Source: Pseudomonas capeferrum
GTDB taxonomy: Bacteria > Pseudomonadota > Gammaproteobacteria > Pseudomonadales > Pseudomonadaceae
Length of the DNA stretch: 64,000 bases
NCBI RefSeq assembly: GCF_000731675.1
Contig: NZ_JMIT01000002.1
Coordinates: forward strand, 917,282 to 981,281
Direction: 5' to 3'
Shown here: piece by piece, positions 62,710 to 64,000 of the stretch
How the letters are laid out: each line of letters opens with the position of its first letter
Numbering within the stretch: position 1 is the stretch's first letter
The notes under the pieces: generated by a model
Seen by the model: the letters and a program-made list of their open reading frames with translations, nothing else
The model's database searches: none
What the model was told of the DNA's origin: nothing
Program-made: the position numbers and the translations under genes

Positions 62710-64000
62710 TCAGGCCAGCAAGCCCAGCGATTTGGCCTTGGCCACCGCTTGCGTCCGGCGCTCGACGCCCAGCTTGCTGTTGATGTGGCTGGCATGGGTC
62801 TTGACGGTATGCAGCGAGATAAACAGCCGCTCGCTGATCTGCTGGTTGGAACACCCCTGCGCGATCAGCTCAAGCACAGCCCGCTCCCGACCACTCAACG
62901 CCTCGCCGCTGCCGCTGCTGACCACAGGTAATGGCGGCAGGCGCTTGAGCAGTTCGGCCTGCACCGCGCAACCGGGGTGCGCTGCAAGCTGCTCGTGCAG
63001 CCACTGTGGGTGTTTTTCGAGCAACGTTTGGAAGGGGTGCAGCACGCCGCCCTGCGCGGCTTCGAGCGCCTTGGGCAGCAGCCCGGCAGCTTGCGCGTCA
63101 CGGCCCTCCCCTAGCAGCAGGGCAACCCACTGGCACAGTGCACTGACGGCCAGCAGCATGCCGCCACTGGCCAAACCCCGTTCGACCAGCCCAGACAGGC
63201 GCTGAATAGATTCATCTGTACGCAGCTGGATACGCGCCAGCAACGCCTGCTGCAGTTCGATATGCAGTGGCAGCAACGGGTGAAACTCCGGGGCCGCTGC
63301 GGGCTGCTCGCCGCCGTAGGTCTGCCCCAGCCGCAGCAACCACGACTCGGCAAGGTCGGTACGCCCTTGCGCCAGCCACAGCTCGCACTTGACCAGGGTA
63401 ATCATGGCCAGGTAGTAGATCGGCGGAACATCCCAGATGTGCATCAGCCGCTCCGCCTCGGCCAGCTCGGCGAACGCTTCGGCGAAGTGGCCCTCACGGC
63501 CATCGAGCGTCGCAATCACACAGTGGCCGATCAGCACGCTGATGTCCCGGCAGGCCCGCGCTTCACCCAGCCCCGCACGCAGGCGCGCACGGCCTTGGGC
63601 GGCTTGCAGGCGCGAAACCAGCAGGTAGCCCTCGTACAGGGTCAGCCGCGCCCGCACCGCATACAGGCGCTGCCCCGACAGCCCCTGCAGGCGCTGCAAG
63701 CCTTGGCGCACTTCGTCCAGGGCCCGCAACACTTCACCACGGGCATGCAGCACCCGCGCCCGATCATAGTGCGCCAGGGCCTCGAACAGCGGGTTGCCGA
63801 CACGCTGGGCCAGCTCCAGAGCTTCGCGGTTCCAGCCCCGCGCATGCCAGAAGTCGGCATCGGCAATGGCCAGGTTGGACAGTGTCGACAGGCACACCAG
63901 GCGCTGGCCATAACGCTTGCACGGCAGGCTTTGCAGCGCTTCACCGCAATAAGCCAAGGTGCGCTCGCGATCACCCCGACCGCGCGCGATGACGCCGCTC
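62710..64000 (-). CDS. LuxR-family transcriptional regulator, MalT/LAL-like (5' end outside window)
   Basis: About 430 C-terminal residues are visible; the frame is open to the last base, so the start is beyond the window. The C-terminal LuxR helix-turn-helix (LSGRERAVLELIAQGCSNQQ, LHTVKTHASHINSKLGVERR) is preceded by a long region of TPR-like helices (LAYCGEALQSLPCK, LAQRVGNPLFEALAHYDRARV), the layout of MalT-type ATP-dependent LuxR regulators. The expected N-terminal ATPase domain is not in view. The inducer and targets are unknown. Confidence 0.87.
   Translation of the reverse strand, partial: SGVIARGRGDRERTLAYCGEALQSLPCKRYGQRLVCLSTLSNLAIADADFWHARGWNREALELAQRVGNPLFEALAHYDRARVLHARGEVLRALDEVRQGLQRLQGLSGQRLYAVRARLTLYEGYLLVSRLQAAQGRARLRAGLGEARACRDISVLIGHCVIATLDGREGHFAEAFAELAEAERLMHIWDVPPIYYLAMITLVKCELWLAQGRTDLAESWLLRLGQTYGGEQPAAAPEFHPLLPLHIELQQALLARIQLRTDESIQRLSGLVERGLASGGMLLAVSALCQWVALLLGEGRDAQAAGLLPKALEAAQGGVLHPFQTLLEKHPQWLHEQLAAHPGCAVQAELLKRLPPLPVVSSGSGEALSGRERAVLELIAQGCSNQQISERLFISLHTVKTHASHINSKLGVERRTQAVAKAKSLGLLA

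Noticed and set aside
1..64000. tRNA, rRNA or riboswitch genes
   Set aside because: I saw no tRNA cloverleaf, rRNA segment or known riboswitch consensus; a covariance-model search would be needed to exclude small RNAs in the intergenic regions.

Overview
The window looks like a chromosomal segment of a Pseudomonas of the P. putida group. The evidence is high GC throughout, REP-type palindromes with the group's typical core (GCGGGCTTGCCCCGCGAA), an exact P. putida-type Cra operator, and a gene order (LapF-like giant adhesin, its type I secretion genes, fruBKA/fruR, tatD, ampDE, nadC, trxB, cysZ, pta) that I recall from the lapF region of P. putida KT2440. The order and families are read from the sequence. 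The strain-level match is from memory and was not searched.

Layout. (1) 1-23.6 kb: the 3' 18.8 kb of a giant adhesin gene (LapF-like, truncated by the window edge), followed by a tightly packed type I secretion set: TolC-like outer-membrane factor, ABC exporter with a cysteine-less C39-like domain, and HlyD-type adaptor. (2) 23.7-25.8 kb: a CheV-type coupling protein, a small secreted protein and a Cys-cluster (YkgJ-type) protein. (3) 25.8-32.9 kb: a 421-bp spacer with a perfect 61-bp inverted repeat, then a one-operon RND efflux system (adaptor, single HAE1-type pump) with its own OmpR-type regulator and sensor kinase, then a 74-aa exported protein and a clear intrinsic terminator. (4) 33-37 kb: an OprD-family porin, a membrane GGEEF diguanylate cyclase with a recognisable promoter and overlapping palindrome, a PA2169/DUF2383 protein and a DUF3820 protein. 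(5) 37-43.9 kb: the fructose PTS operon fruB-fruK-fruA facing away from fruR (cra). (6) 43.9-53 kb: tatD, ampD-ampE, a DUF1631 protein, nadC, trxB, cysZ and a soluble PAS-PAS chemoreceptor of the BdlA type. (7) 53-64 kb: a GT4 glycosyltransferase, glutathione peroxidase, slyD, a DUF3565 protein, pta, an OmpA-type lipoprotein, a metallo-beta-lactamase-fold hydrolase coupled to a MazEF-type toxin-antitoxin pair, a soluble histidine kinase with a REC-TPR response regulator, and the 3' part of a LuxR/MalT-like regulator cut by the window end.

How the parts fit. The first half is dominated by surface adhesion. The adhesin would be exported by the three genes after it, and a CheV protein, a diguanylate cyclase and a BdlA-like receptor lie within 30 kb. 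That clustering is suggestive of biofilm control, but a regulatory link is inference. Most of the second half is ordinary core metabolism. I found no CRISPR array, no tRNA or rRNA, no intact insertion sequence and no prophage. The most unusual structures are the 429-aa higher-order repeat of the adhesin with an in-frame partial duplication, the long perfect inverted repeats at 25.9 and 51.5 kb, the palindrome on the cyclase promoter, and the MazEF operon coupled to a hydrolase. I did not find a system that I can call new with confidence.
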